This document shows, piece by piece, positions 14,001 through 22,912 of a stretch of DNA of 64,000 bases. The notes under the pieces are model-generated. The model was not told where the DNA came from and searched no databases. It worked only from the letters and a program-made list of their open reading frames with translations. The translations under genes and the position numbers were made by a program. The first letter of the stretch is position 1. The number at the start of each line of letters is the position of its first letter. Source of the DNA: Anastatus disparis (Eukaryota; Arthropoda; Insecta; Hymenoptera; Eupelmidae); the NCBI GenBank assembly GCA_017163975.1, contig JAFFSR010000240.1, forward strand, positions 3,038,001-3,102,000, in the 5' to 3' direction.

Positions 14001-16754
14001 CTATATTTCACGAACTATACATCATAACAGACATTTATACATCTCATTTGAAAGCTCTTGTGGTGCTCTTTTAAAGTGCTATGTACAATTTTTTTCGCGA
14101 TACGTGAACTCTCTTATTAATTAATCTTAGAGTTAATCATTTAAATAATTTCTTATTTATTGTTTTAAAGAGGGAGGAGAAATTCTTAATTATTATTTTA
14201 ATAATATATTTTCATGGAATTTTAATTTAAGAGCAGGCCGGATTCGCTGTCCTTGTCTAACTGAGATTTTTGTTATTTACTCAAGTATTAATCGGTGAAT
14301 CTGCAAATTAAAAGCTGAGCCCAATAGATATTATTATTACAAATATTTATGCACAAGAAGAAAAAAATCTATCGCTTTGTTTTTGAGAAAAGTAAGTAAC
14401 GCGAAAATATTATAAACATAAACTTTCACTTTGGCGTTACTTACTTTTCTCAAAAACAAATCGGTAGATTTTTTTTTTCTTGTGCATAGATGTTCATAAT
14501 AATAATATCTATTGCGCTCAACTTTTAATTTGAAGATACACCGATTAATACTTGAGTAAATAACAAACAACTCAATTGTTACTCGGTCAATATCAGGTTC
14601 TACTCTGGCCTGCCGTTAATGGTTTTATTAATTTTATTTTTATATTAGTAATATTATTTATTTTTTTGGAGGCGGGGGGCGCTGCCCCTGAACCCCGGCA
14701 GGGGCTTCGCCCCCTGCGCCCCGACCTCGATTACCTCTTACGATCTTGATAGCCTTCGAACAAGATTATACATGCTATCATAGACGCAAGTTTGTCATTC
14801 TTAGAATTTTGCGCACTTGTTAGAAAAAATAATATACGCAACTATTGCGTAAAGTGATCATCGCACTCGTCTTATTTGTCGCCCTCGTTGCGCTCGGGCG
14901 ACAAACCCGACTCGTGCGATAATCACATATTTTACGCACTCGTTGCGTAATATACTATTATAGTATAATTATCATATCGTCATTTTAGCACACTGTAAAA
15001 TAATTTATGCAACTTTTCCACAAAGTGTAACGTGAAATGCTTCGATCATTGATGCGAAGTTGCCTCGTTAATAAAAAAATCACTCAAATTGATATGACTT
15101 TACATCATTCATCATGATCATTTTAGAGGTGTCTCCGTTGAGGGCAATGTTACCAGAATTTTTTTACAGTGTATATTTACAATAAGCAAAATATTTTTCT
15201 CTATCCCTTAGGCGAAACCACGCGGTTCCGCCGAGCCTTTACACTAGAAGAAGTAGCACTTTTAGCTACAGTTGAAACGACTAACGCGCCTCCTGTCGGC
15301 GCCTTCCGTGCCTCACGTTAAAATATCTCTCGAAGAGAAACATAGACTCGACCCTCGGCCCTCGACCTAACCAAAACTGTTAATGAAAGCCGTAGGCTCG
15401 TGTTTATGATTGTATTCTATCTTTGTCTCTCTCATAACAAAAAAAAGACAGACGATATATACGTTGCGCTTATAAATTAAAACGAATTGTATTCTAATAA
15501 AATATGATTCTAAACTTTAAAATCTTATATCATAAGTAATGTCGTGTTATAAAAAATGTACAAACTCTTTTTTCTCATTTTAACTCATATAAAAAAATAA
15601 AAGAGGCTTGTGCGTGTGTTTTTATGTGTTTCTCTCTCTCTCTTTCTCGTTCATAAAAGAGGATTCTTGTGCGCGCGTTTTTCATGTGTCTTTCTTTATC
15701 TCGTGATTTAGGCTTGTGCATGTGTTTTTCTTTGCTGCCGCCGCCAGCCTCGTCACGCTCGTTGTCACTCGCGTGACAAATGCTGGGCGGCAGCAAAGAA
15801 CAACACATACACGCGCTAAAACAAAAAAAGCAAATATAATTGTTAATTTATATAACAATTATATTTACGTGGTTTCGCCTAGGGATAGAGAAAAGCATTA
15901 TTTCTTACATGGAGATTAAATGAAACGCCCGCACGTACGTGTTTATGACGGTCGAGGCTGACGCCTCGACCGTCATAACACGTACGTGCGGAAATTTCAT
16001 TTTATCTCCTTGTAAGAAAATCTACTATTTATATTCGTGAAATTGTTAAATTGTGCTCAAATGAATTAATAAATATAAATTCAATCTTATGTTATAATAT
16101 AAACCATTATTAATTAAAATAATCAAATTTAGATTTGTAGATTTAATTGAGTCTTCATATTCTTCTTCCTTCATTATGATCTTCTTTATTTTCGTATCAT
16201 CCCTCAGTACCGGTACTGCTCTAGTAAGTATGATTCTACTTATTTTTACTAAATTTTGAAATTTAATATGCAAATTATTAAATTTATTGTTTTATGCATT
16301 ATAGTTTGTGTATTATCTTAATGATTTCTTTCAAATAGTAAGAATGTCAATGGTATTTATGGGTATTTTGATACACATGTTTTATTTAACTTACCCAGGG
16401 CAAAAAATTTTAGATTATACCACGGAAACATTTTCAGACGTGTAAGTATATTTTACAAGCAATCATAAAAATGTGTTATTAATTGGATTTTGCTATTAGG
16501 TACATGAATGAATGGTATATTTTACCCGAGAAAGCAAAAACATTAATAAAGATTATGATGTTACGATGTTTAAAATCTTCTGTATTGACTGCTGGGAAAT
16601 TTTATGCATTAAATTATCAAAACTATGGAAATGTAGCTATTCATTTATATAATAAATATTAAATTATTTCTTTTTTACTTAATAATATTTTTTATAGGTA
16701 ATCAAAACTACAATGTCCTACGCTACAGTATTAGCTTCATTCAAAGAAGTATAA
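3415..16754 (+). CDS. insect odorant receptor (7tm_6), nine exons
   Basis: This is a ligand-gating subunit of the insect odorant receptor/Orco channel, a seven-helix protein of the olfactory neuron membrane with a cytoplasmic N-terminus. I infer the exons 3415-3645, 7493-7615, 7698-7815, 8115-8376, 12973-13071, 16133-16223, 16305-16441, 16500-16632 and 16698-16754. Each is bounded by GT/AG and all phases match, giving 1251 nt, 416 residues plus stop, the usual length for the family. Family hallmarks are YFKINKVLLIFTGLWPY near the N-terminus, FVDLIESSYSSSF before a late helix, TYPGQKILDY in exon 7, and the C-terminal run with WYILPEKAKTLIKIMM, LTAGKF and SYATVLASF. No internal stop is seen, so it could be functional. 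Introns 1, 4 and 5 (3.8, 4.6 and 3.1 kb) are filled with MITEs. The weakest calls are the borders of exon 2 and the exon 5 donor (GTTAAG). Confidence 0.92.
4053..4577. repeat. palindromic foldback element in OR intron 1
   Basis: The left arm (GGAGCCAGGTGGGTTCCCG onward) is matched in inverted orientation by the right arm ending near GGAAACTTTCCTGGCTC. The arms are imperfect but run almost to the centre at about 4320. There is no coding capacity. It is unlike the 371-1034 family. The arms are diverged, so this is an older insertion than most of its neighbours. Confidence 0.65.
4709..5059. mobile_element. pogo/Tigger-like MITE with TA target duplication
   Basis: Terminal inverted repeats read CAGTAGACTCTCGATACAAG on the left and CTTGTATCGAGAGTCCACTG on the right. 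TA flanks both sides (4707-4708 and 5060-5061). CAGT-type ends with TA duplication are the known signature of the pogo branch of Tc1/mariner. The 351 bp interior has no transposase, so this is a non-autonomous copy in odorant receptor intron 1. Confidence 0.8.
5274..5403. mobile_element. 130-bp MITE, copy 1
   Basis: The ends GAGGGGCTATTCAAGTAACG and CGTTACTTGAATAGCCCCTC are perfect inverted repeats, continuing inward through ATACATATGTAT-type sequence. The centre holds ATGCGCGCGCAT. A second copy of the same length with a nearly identical centre lies at 33902-34031. No clear target duplication is visible. It lies in odorant receptor intron 1. Confidence 0.85.
5472..5774. mobile_element. short TIR element with TACACTGAAAAAC ends
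   Basis: The termini TACACTGAAAAACTTTC and GAAAGTTTTTCAGTGTA are perfect inverted repeats enclosing about 270 bp with no transposase. Elements with related CACTGA-type ends occur at 10651-10887 and 39685-39940, but their interiors differ. It is a non-autonomous DNA transposon in odorant receptor intron 1. Confidence 0.65.
6090..6580 (-). pseudogene. LINE ORF1 (gag-like) zinc-knuckle fragment
   Basis: Minus-strand pieces include a CHKCLGFGH zinc-knuckle start preceded by SCRVARRDMIRR, and further cysteine/histidine residues towards 6100, spread over at least two frames. This layout of knuckles at the C-terminal end of ORF1 is typical of R1/Jockey-type non-LTR elements. Frameshifts make it non-functional. 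GC content is higher than in the surrounding intron, consistent with an insertion. The RT part is absent here. Confidence 0.55.
6600..6880. other. GC-richer stretch of unknown origin
   Basis: This piece next to the LINE ORF1 fragment is less AT-rich than the intron and contains short open frames on both strands. I recognise no motif. It may be the N-terminal ORF1 part or the 5' region of the same decayed LINE. Confidence 0.25.
7224..7393. mobile_element. TA-flanked palindromic MITE (170 bp), copy 1
   Basis: The ends CTCTGGTAGAAAATTAACCA and the inverted TTTTCTACTAGGG are flanked by TA (7222-7223 and 7394-7395). The interior ACACTTATTCAGAAATTCT folds back on AGATAAGTGTCATTTTA. The same layout and inner motif occur at 41263-41433, so the two are copies of one family, probably Tc1/mariner-like. 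This copy is the more diverged of the pair. Confidence 0.8.
7966..8035. repeat. (TA)n microsatellite in OR intron 3
   Basis: An uninterrupted run of about 35 TA units lies 80 bp before the exon 4 acceptor of the odorant receptor. Length polymorphism is expected. Confidence 0.95.
8761..9461. mobile_element. candidate TIR element in OR intron 4
   Basis: TTGAAGTGGAACTTCTTTAC on the left is matched by inverted GTAAAGAAGTTTCACTTC on the right, enclosing 700 bp without a recognisable protein. The repeat is itself near-palindromic, which raises the chance of coincidence. There is no obvious target duplication. Confidence 0.45.
10263..10645 (-). CDS. possible small secreted protein nested in OR intron 4
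   Basis: Two minus-strand frames abut. The upstream frame starts MKYLKFIFFVLFIGDYLGLH, a good signal-peptide-like stretch, and runs 67 residues. The second starts 4 bases before the end of the first and runs 60 residues with two cysteines, ending KKYKKVYFH. They could be one protein of about 125 residues with a frameshift. A CACTGA-type MITE begins 5 bases upstream of the start codon. I do not recognise the family, and chance ORFs in AT-rich DNA are common, so this stays a weak call. Confidence 0.25.
10651..10887. mobile_element. palindromic MITE with ACACTGAGAAAAA ends
   Basis: Left ACACTGAGAAAAATTTTTTT pairs with right GAAAATTTTTCTCAATGTGT. The repeats continue inward (AATTACAAGGTACAAT against ATTGTACTTTGCAATT and TTACATGGTAA against its complement), so most of the 237 bp folds on itself. 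No coding sequence. It lies in odorant receptor intron 4. Confidence 0.75.
11771..11927. mobile_element. piggyBac-like MITE with TTAA target sites
   Basis: TTAA at 11771-11774 and 11924-11927 flanks perfect 16-bp inverted repeats, CCTTTAGAGGGCCGGA and its complement. TTAA duplication with CC(Y)T-type ends is the known signature of the piggyBac superfamily. The 149-bp body has no ORF. Confidence 0.8.
11945..12649. repeat. palindromic foldback element, related second family
   Basis: Starting CCAGGAGAGGTTATGAGC and ending GCTCATTGCCTCTCCTGG, the 705 bp is almost a perfect inverted repeat with its centre near 12297. TAA precedes and follows it. Its outer 60 bases align with those of the 371-1034 element (for example TCCGGATCACGGAT against TTCGGGTCACAGAT, then CAAAATATGA in both). 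The two are therefore sister families. It lies in odorant receptor intron 4. Confidence 0.85.
13169..13228. repeat. three tandem 20-bp units
   Basis: GCGTGCGTAAAATGATTTGA is repeated three times with one or two changes, just downstream of odorant receptor exon 5. Confidence 0.9.
13261..14003. mobile_element. 743-bp TIR element in OR intron 5
   Basis: TAGGGTAGATGTGGGT at the left is exactly inverted as ACCCACATCTACCCTA at the right. The interior is AT-rich with no ORF of note. The outermost TA may be the target duplication. It is a non-autonomous DNA transposon of unassigned superfamily. Confidence 0.65.
14233..14613. repeat. 381-bp foldback element in OR intron 5
   Basis: Outer ends GCAGGCC and GGCCTGC, then long arms: TTATTTACTCAAGTATTAATCGG against its inverse near 14550, and GTTTTTGAGAAAAGTAAGTAACGC against GCGTTACTTACTTTTCTC. 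The centre is near 14420. No coding sequence beyond palindrome-derived short frames. Confidence 0.75.
14660..14730. other. short GC-rich block
   Basis: GGCGGGGGGCGCTGCCCCTG followed by GGCAGGGGCTTCGCCCCCTG gives a compact GC-rich hairpin in an otherwise AT-rich intron. It is probably the tip of a mobile-element hairpin. No function is visible. Confidence 0.4.
14832..14953. repeat. 122-bp hairpin element
   Basis: TATACGCAACTATTGCGTAA at the left and TTACGCACTCGTTGCGTAATATA at the right, with an inner stem TTTGTCGCCC/GGGCGACAAA around a loop TCGTTGCGCTC. It is a compact MITE-like hairpin with the CTCGTTGCG motif repeated in both arms. Confidence 0.65.
14990..15173. mobile_element. short TIR element with ACACTGTAAAA ends
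   Basis: ACACTGTAAAATAATTT at the left is mirrored by AATTTTTTTACAGTGT at the right. About 184 bp, no ORF. Confidence 0.55.
15195..15894. mobile_element. 700-bp TIR element in OR intron 5
   Basis: TTTCTCTATCCCTTAGGCGA followed by AACCACG on the left is inverted as CGTGGTTTCGCCTAGGGATA followed by GAGAAA on the right. The body includes a GC-rich inner hairpin at about 15729-15800 (CTTTGCTGCCGCC against GGCGGCAGCAAAG). Short ORFs on both strands here come from the hairpin and are not credible genes. Confidence 0.65.
15900..16020. repeat. near-perfect 120-bp hairpin
   Basis: TTTCTTACATGGAGATTAAATG is mirrored by CATTTTATCTCCTTGTAAGAAA, and the core GCACGTACGTG continues through GACGGTCGAGGC, a TGAC loop, and GCCTCGACCGTC. 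It sits about 5 bp after the preceding TIR element and 113 bp before exon 6 of the odorant receptor. Confidence 0.85.
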
Positions 16755-17106
16755 AAGTTTTTAACATTATTGGAATAGAATTTCTCAGGACATCATAGAT
16801 AGACATAGTAGTTTTTTAAAGTTAAATTTTGTAGTTTCAACGTTATATAAATTGATAATTTTTAAATAAAATATATTAGCAAAATATAAAATCGTCAATC
16901 CTTTAACCTTTGATAAGCAGCATTCAAGTATTTTTGTTTTTTTAGATTCATGTTTAATAAATTTAATCTTTCCAAAAGAACTTTTCTCTTATTTTTAAAT
17001 TGTAAATGTGCAATACAAAATTGAATACCTTTTGATTATAACCAAATATCCATATTATTTTTTAATTTTCTTATAAAATATAAATGATATGAATAAAACA
17101 ATAAGA

Positions 17107-17182
17107 GAGGTTTCAATGGCTGACTCGGTAGAACGATGCATTCATAATCTCGAGGACTCGAATTTGAATCTCGATCCCAACG
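17107..17182 (+). other. tRNA-like sequence (A and B boxes)
   Basis: TGGCTGACTCGGTAGAACG resembles a tRNA D-arm/A box, and GAATTTGAATC resembles the T-loop/B box 35 bases later. The acceptor stem does not pair, so this is not a working tRNA. It shares the core AATCTCGAGG with the tRNA-like sequence at 56801-56876 and ATCTCGAGG with the TRIM LTRs at 37.8-38.4 kb. It could be a SINE head or an LTR remnant. Confidence 0.5.
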
Positions 17183-18002
17183 GCTGGGTGAACAAAACAA
17201 TGTAAAAAAAATAGATGAAAAAATATCAATAATTAGAAAAATTCAGGAGGAGTTCCTTAACTCCTATAGATCGATAAAATATACGATTGTTTCGAATTTA
17301 AGAAAATGTTCAAAAAAAGTTGACTTGATTTATCTAAATCGTCCAGATGTACAATAGCTCAAAATTCAGAAAAAAAATTTACTTTTCATTGACTGATGTG
17401 CTAAAAGTAGAATCGTTTAAAATTCAGAAAAAACATCAGTTTGATTCTTACACATAAAGGTGCATGTTCGCAAAATTAAAAATAATTTCAATTCTTTTTA
17501 TTTCTAATCAGTTAAATTCATTAAAGAAAATTAATCTTTTAATATTTAACGAACAAATGTTAAAGATTCTTTAATTGAAATCTGTTAAGCGAATTAATAG
17601 GATGAAGACAAAAAATATCATCTTCTCAATAAACTCGCAATAAACAAACTTATTGTTTTAAGACAAATGAAATTTTTTCATTATGATTTAATCAAAATGC
17701 ACATAGGCGCGTTGGAAATAAAGTACTTGATGCAACGTGGGACTTATACAAAAAATGATTTCTTTTTAACATAATGTATTATTATTTAAGACTTGAGAAA
17801 GTTCGAGTAACAAGTTTAGGAGGATAAAGTCATATATCAAATTTTTTTTGGATTCACAGGAACAAAAAATTAACTTATCCCAACTGGTCGTATTTTAGAG
17901 GTACTTGAGTAAGAAGGAATTTTTTACTCTTGCACTTTTTTAAATGGATTCGGCTACAATATTAGTATTATTCTTGCATGAGTGTGGGGTTTCAAAATAA
18001 TA

Positions 18003-18060
18003 AAAAATAAGGTAAATTATTAATTTTTTAAATTAAATATTAATAATTTTACCTTATTTT
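18003..18060. repeat. AT-rich hairpin
   Basis: AAAATAAGGTAAATTATTAA is followed after a short AT loop by its complement TTAATAATTTTACCTTATTTT. It is a small cruciform-capable inverted repeat. Confidence 0.6.
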
Positions 18061-18325
18061 TGAGCTTTGTTCCACTTTTTGTGAATAATTTTAAAGACTT
18101 ATATTCATGTAAGAATAACACTAATCCTGAAGCCAAATTCGTTTGAAAAAAGCAAAGAAATCTTACAGTGCAGGAATTATGGATACGAAGGTTCATCGAA
18201 CGATAATGGTATAGCTGGATCAAAATAATCCCAAGAGAACTTAAAATGAAGGTATGTCTACTTTGAAGAATTTTAAATATTTTAAATTCAAGTTGAATAT
18301 TAACATAAATTACTAAAAAAACTGA

Positions 18326-18640
18326 CTAGGGGAGTATCAGACTTCCGGATCAGCGATTTTGCTCAAACCTAGGGATTTTTAAATGCCAAGATACGTAGAA
18401 AAACAGAATTTAAGACCCCAACGCTCAATATTTCCCTGGTTACAGTCAATCAAAGAAAATCACTGAGAGAGTTATAAGATTTTCAAACGCTTATAGTTCT
18501 TTAGCATAAATAGTTAGAAGCTTGAAACTTTTAAATTAAAGCTGATCTCAAATCCTTTCAAAATAGCACTTACCCTATACCAAAATATTATTTTTTCCTA
18601 AAGTTATGTCATAATGAAGATTGGACCGAATTTCAGCTTT
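18326..18640. repeat. half copy of the 371-1034 foldback family
   Basis: CTAGGGGAGTATCAGACTTC and the following about 300 bases, including ACGCTCAATATTTCCCTGGT and AAATCCTTTCAAAATAGCAC, track the left arm of the 371-1034 element with scattered changes. The inverted arm is missing, so this copy is truncated near the hairpin tip. Confidence 0.8.
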
Positions 18641-21108
18641 TATTATTAATTATGTTTTAAATCATCAATCAATATTTTAGATCATGTAAGTTATGGTTTA
18701 GGATATCGAAGTTTCGTAAACAGTAAAGTCAATTTCATCAAGGACTTCATCAAATTTTGTTGTATCCGTATAGCTTTGTATTTTATTGAAACAATTTTTT
18801 TTCTTATCACAGTGTAGAGAAAACTATCGAAAAATCTCTTGGATTATCTGTAAAGAAAGTTATGAAAAAATTTACAAGATTATCTATAGAGAATATTATT
18901 AGTTATAGGGAAATCTGTTAGTTATACAGCAGATAAATCATTAGAAAAATTTACAGAGTGAATTGTAAATGCTGGAAACCTCATTGTATCAATTTCTGTC
19001 GAGCATCAATTATTTTTTTTAATTTGTTGTTATTTAAAATGTGATAAATGTATGAAAGAAATTTATTTTAACAAATAATATTTATCTAAATTTTTTGAAA
19101 TTGTCGATTTTTTAAATTAACGATTAGCAAATAATTAATATTAATTTTGTGAATGTACCTAAATGACTAATTCTTTTTAATTACAAAATTTTATTACAAA
19201 ATTTTATTACAAAATTTTATTATATTTTTTACGATGCTTCTTTTCAAGATCTTTGGTAAGTTTTCTATTATGGAAATTAAGATAACTATAAACTATGAAA
19301 GTATTCTCAACCTATACAGTTTCTTTTATTTTAAAATAATAGTTTTTTGTTTTATTTTGATAATTTTTAATTTTTAGATGTTAAGATGAATTATAAATAA
19401 TTGGTACAAATTTTCTATATATATACTTCTTTATACGTAAAGTTTATTAAATAAAAAAAAATTTAACACAACCCTTCTTCTTAAAATAAAATATTTATTA
19501 GTTTTATAATATTAAATGTGGTTTAGAATATCACTAGAAAAAAGTATATGATACTAACTTTGTTAATTATTCAGGATTTTTTTTCATTCAATAGAAACTT
19601 TTAATAAAAAATTTCTATTTAAAATGCATAAAAGTTGAAAAGTTAGATTTGATTTTAATAAATTATATTAGAAAAACTAGTTTTTCTGGTAATTCAAGTA
19701 AAATATTGAAAATATTAAATTCACTTGATTCGGAGAGAACTATAAGTCCGACGCTTTATTATAATAAATGCAAATGTTTTGGCTTCTAGAATTGTTCTTT
19801 ACTATGTATCACGCGAAAGTTAGTAGACGTTCATTTAATTATACGGTTGGCTACAGTACGTTTATTATAGAATAATAAATTGCCGTTGAATTTTTTTAAA
19901 AACTATATGAATTGAATATTTTTAATTCCTGGAGATATAATTGAAGAAGGATTGCCGAAACTTTTTTTAGTGAAATCGACTTGTATTAAATTTATAACAA
20001 ATTTTAAATAATTCATTAAACAACAGTGAAGAAAAAACTTGTATTGCAATCAGCTGATATCAAGGAAAAAAAGAATGCAGAAAAGTAAGAAGTAACATGG
20101 AAAGTACGTTAACAAACTAGTGTTGACTTTAGCAACAAATTAAGCAGTGTAGATAATAATAATGTTAGTAAATAAATAATTCTAAATATTTTTATTTAAA
20201 AACGTTTATAAGAACATAAATTTTGAAACATTTTACTCGCACATCCTTATCTTGTAAGAGTAAAAATTAATTAATATGTTTTAAGACTTAATTTTATTTC
20301 CATCAAAGGTTTTCTTTTCTTTGAATTATTGAATTAATCAATTAATAATATGTAAATATTAAAATTTTGTAATTGCAAGATTGACTGCTACGAATTACTT
20401 AATAGATTTTCAATTGTAGTACCTTCGAGACCTTTAAGATTTTTATCTATTTTTACATTCTCATTTTATTTAATAATTACTTGTTGCATTTACTCTTTAT
20501 TTGTTTGGCTTCGTTATTTAATCCATATAAAGACACTTTTGACATTAATTCAGTCTCTTTATTTGCTCTTTACACTTTATCTAGGAGTGTTTTAGCTTAA
20601 GATTAATTGTTTTGCGTATTGATTAATGATTTACTTATATTATTGTATATCGTCTTGTACTTTACTTTACTTTAATACTTTACTATGCTTTATTTCACAT
20701 TACTTTATTTACGTTACTGCTATTATACCACCCACTTTTAATTATGTTATATGATGTTGTATTATGGGTCTAGCTTGTTGATAAGAAATAAATAAAACAA
20801 AATAAAATAAATATCTTTAATTTCGTAATTTTCAGTCGGTAATAAAATTTCTTCGTTACCAACTTATTATTAAAAGTATTATTAGTAAAACTTATTATTT
20901 CCACTATCGATGTTAGGTATTGATTTGAAGGTCGAAAGACCAATCAATTCAAGAACATAATACTTATTAGATGAAAATTCGATTGGAGGACAATACTGAG
21001 CTTCGAGCCATGATGATGTACTAGAAAAGCTTAGCGTCACTGAATTTTCCATAATTGTTTAATGGATAATAAGAAATAGCTAATTTGACTTTCCTTTCAT
21101 AAGTATTT

Positions 21109-21660
21109 ATTTAAAAACTTCAAACATAAATGACCACAATTATACGTATCATAGTCTTGATACCTCTCATAGTTATATTTGATTTCATCTACTCAAATAT
21201 ATCATTAAATCCAATGGTGGTTGAAGGTCTCCAAAAGAATTAAAATAAACAACGTTTTTGCCTCGTTTTCGATAAGCTAACCTATGTGTACCTGGACCAT
21301 CTGCATCATCGAGGTCCACTCTTTGGTAAAGCAATTCGCATAAAAACTCCTCGTAAATTCTGAATTTTTAGTATTCTAGCATACTTTATGAGATCATAAT
21401 CTGTCAAAGCTCGTCGCGGTAACTTTACTTTGAGGATTTTTTTTTTAAACCAGATTTTATATGAAGACTAAGTCCTGTCTTGTAAGGTTTCAAATAAAGA
21501 CCTTTACCCAAAGCTATTTCTTCCATCCTTTTATTATGTCTTTGTTTTTCTTCTAATTGTTTCTGAGCAGCTTATCAATCATTAACTGTTTTAGTTATAC
21601 CAGCCGCACCACCTGCTAAACTACCAATTGCACCTAGATCTGCAAAGATAGGTATGAAGA
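21109..21660 (-). pseudogene. Polinton A adenain-like cysteine protease (maturation protease) region
   Basis: Minus-strand translation gives a glycine/alanine-rich ADLGAIGSLAGGAAG stretch, then GKGLYLKPYKTGL, then DDADGPGTHRLAYRKRG with the putative catalytic His, FNSFGDLQPP, and finally YNCGHLCLKF holding the putative catalytic Cys. This His...Asp...Cys order is that of adenovirus-type proteases found in Polintons, where the enzyme is thought to mature capsid proteins. Several frameshifts and stops (for example after AVND) break it. Whether protease and upstream region were one ORF is unclear. Confidence 0.7.
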
Positions 21661-22165
21661 ATGGTAAGCTCCTCTTTAGTTGGAATTGATAGTCTGCGAA
21701 GTACTTTGACGTTATGTTTACCACCTGCTTTTCTCACAGAACTTCGAGCACCCTCTAAAGCAGAGAGTAGCTTCACGAGTACACTTACTAGGTTTCATAT
21801 ATTTGGAAGCGGCTATAATTATTTTATTGAGAGTAACAAAGGGAGTCTTCTTTTTTGCTGTCATTCTGAGTTTAGATTTTACTTTCATAACGTTTGCAAT
21901 AGCAAATGCAGCTGTTTTCTCACCAACACTAGCGTCTTTCGATGAAACTCTTTCGCAAGCTTATTCTCCTAAAACCTTATCAGCGGTATTTCTAACCTCA
22001 ATATTTTCATGATTCTGCGAATAAGCTATATCGTGTTCCTTTCAGGCTTTGTCATGTGGATTGATTCCTGGATCATGTCTAGCTAAACTTTTGTCTAATT
22101 TCGTCCCTGGTCCACTAAGACTATTGATGATTTTATTAAGCAAACCACGACCATGTCGTCAATAT
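21661..22165 (-). pseudogene. Polinton A PLA2-like (parvovirus VP1u-type) capsid-associated protein
   Basis: The minus strand reads GRGLLNKIINSLSGPGTKLD, DPGINPHD, then EHDIAYSQ at about 22017-22037. GPGTxLD plus HDxAY are the calcium-loop and catalytic motifs of the phospholipase A2 domain known from parvovirus VP1 and from Polinton/adintovirus minor capsid proteins, where it is thought to help membrane escape. A lysine-rich stretch follows (VMKVKSKLRMTAKKK). At least two in-frame stops interrupt it. Confidence 0.65.
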
Positions 22166-22265
22166 ATGATCATAACACTTTGAAGTTCAAAGGATAACTA
22201 ATCCGCCAGGTATATAAGCGCCGTATTTAGAGTTAATCGAATAGTCGCAGTTCGTGTCTGTCGAG

Positions 22266-22912
22266 ATGAATTTCAATGTAAAACTTTCGATGGCAAATTT
22301 TGATGCTATTTCGGATCAAGAGAAAAAATTAAAGAAACATGGAAATTTACTTCCAAATAATATAAGAGCCGTATTTTGTGGACCATCTAATAGTGGTAAA
22401 ACTAGCAGCCTATTCGCACTCATAACACATCCTGATGGTCTAAGATTTGAGAATGTCTACGTCTATTCGAAATTTCTTAATCAATTAAAATATAAGTTTT
22501 TGAAAAAGCTCTTAGAGCCACTAGATGTTATGCAATACTTTCCATTTAGCGAACACGAATCAGTAATATCTTCGGATAACGCTCTTCCAAATTCTATAAT
22601 GATTTTCGACGATGTAGCTTGTGAAAAACAAGAACGCATCAGAACATACTTCTGTATGAGTAGACACAAGAACGTTGATTGTTTCTATTTCTGACAGTCT
22701 TATGCTCGAACCCCAGAACATCATAAGAGATAATGTTAATCTCGTAGTTATCTTTCTTCAAGATAATGTTAATCTGAGGCATTTATACGACGATCATTTT
22801 AACTCTGACATGACTTTTTTACGTTTCAAAGAATTGTATCAAACTCAAATAGGTAACATGGCAGACCTTAAACAAAAGAACCTTACTCCAGCAACTTATT
22901 CAAGCGCGTAAT
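22266..22912 (+). pseudogene. Polinton A packaging ATPase (A32/FtsK-HerA type)
   Basis: From ATG at 22266 the frame contains Walker A GPSNSGKT at about residue 33 and Walker B SIMIFDDVA near residue 104, then SRHKNVDCFYF and a stop. The rest continues in another frame from about 22680 (RDNVNLVVIFLQDN, MTFLRFKELYQT). The family packages genomes into Polinton-type capsids. One frameshift near 22685 splits the gene, so it is inactive. It is transcribed divergently from the PLA2/protease block, about 100 bp away. Confidence 0.85.

Larger units (their letters stand above)
16755..21100. other. gene-poor stretch between the OR gene and Polinton A
   Basis: Besides the tRNA-like sequence at 17107-17182, an AT-rich hairpin near 18003-18060, the half foldback at 18326 and a short triplication of ACAAAATTTTATT at about 19185-19224, I see nothing. 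No ORF has a family motif. The left end of Polinton A must lie near its right border, but no terminal repeat was found. Confidence 0.5.

Noticed and set aside
15575..15919. Overlapping 77- and 67-codon ORFs
   Set aside because: They come from the GC-rich hairpin inside the 15195-15894 inverted-repeat element.
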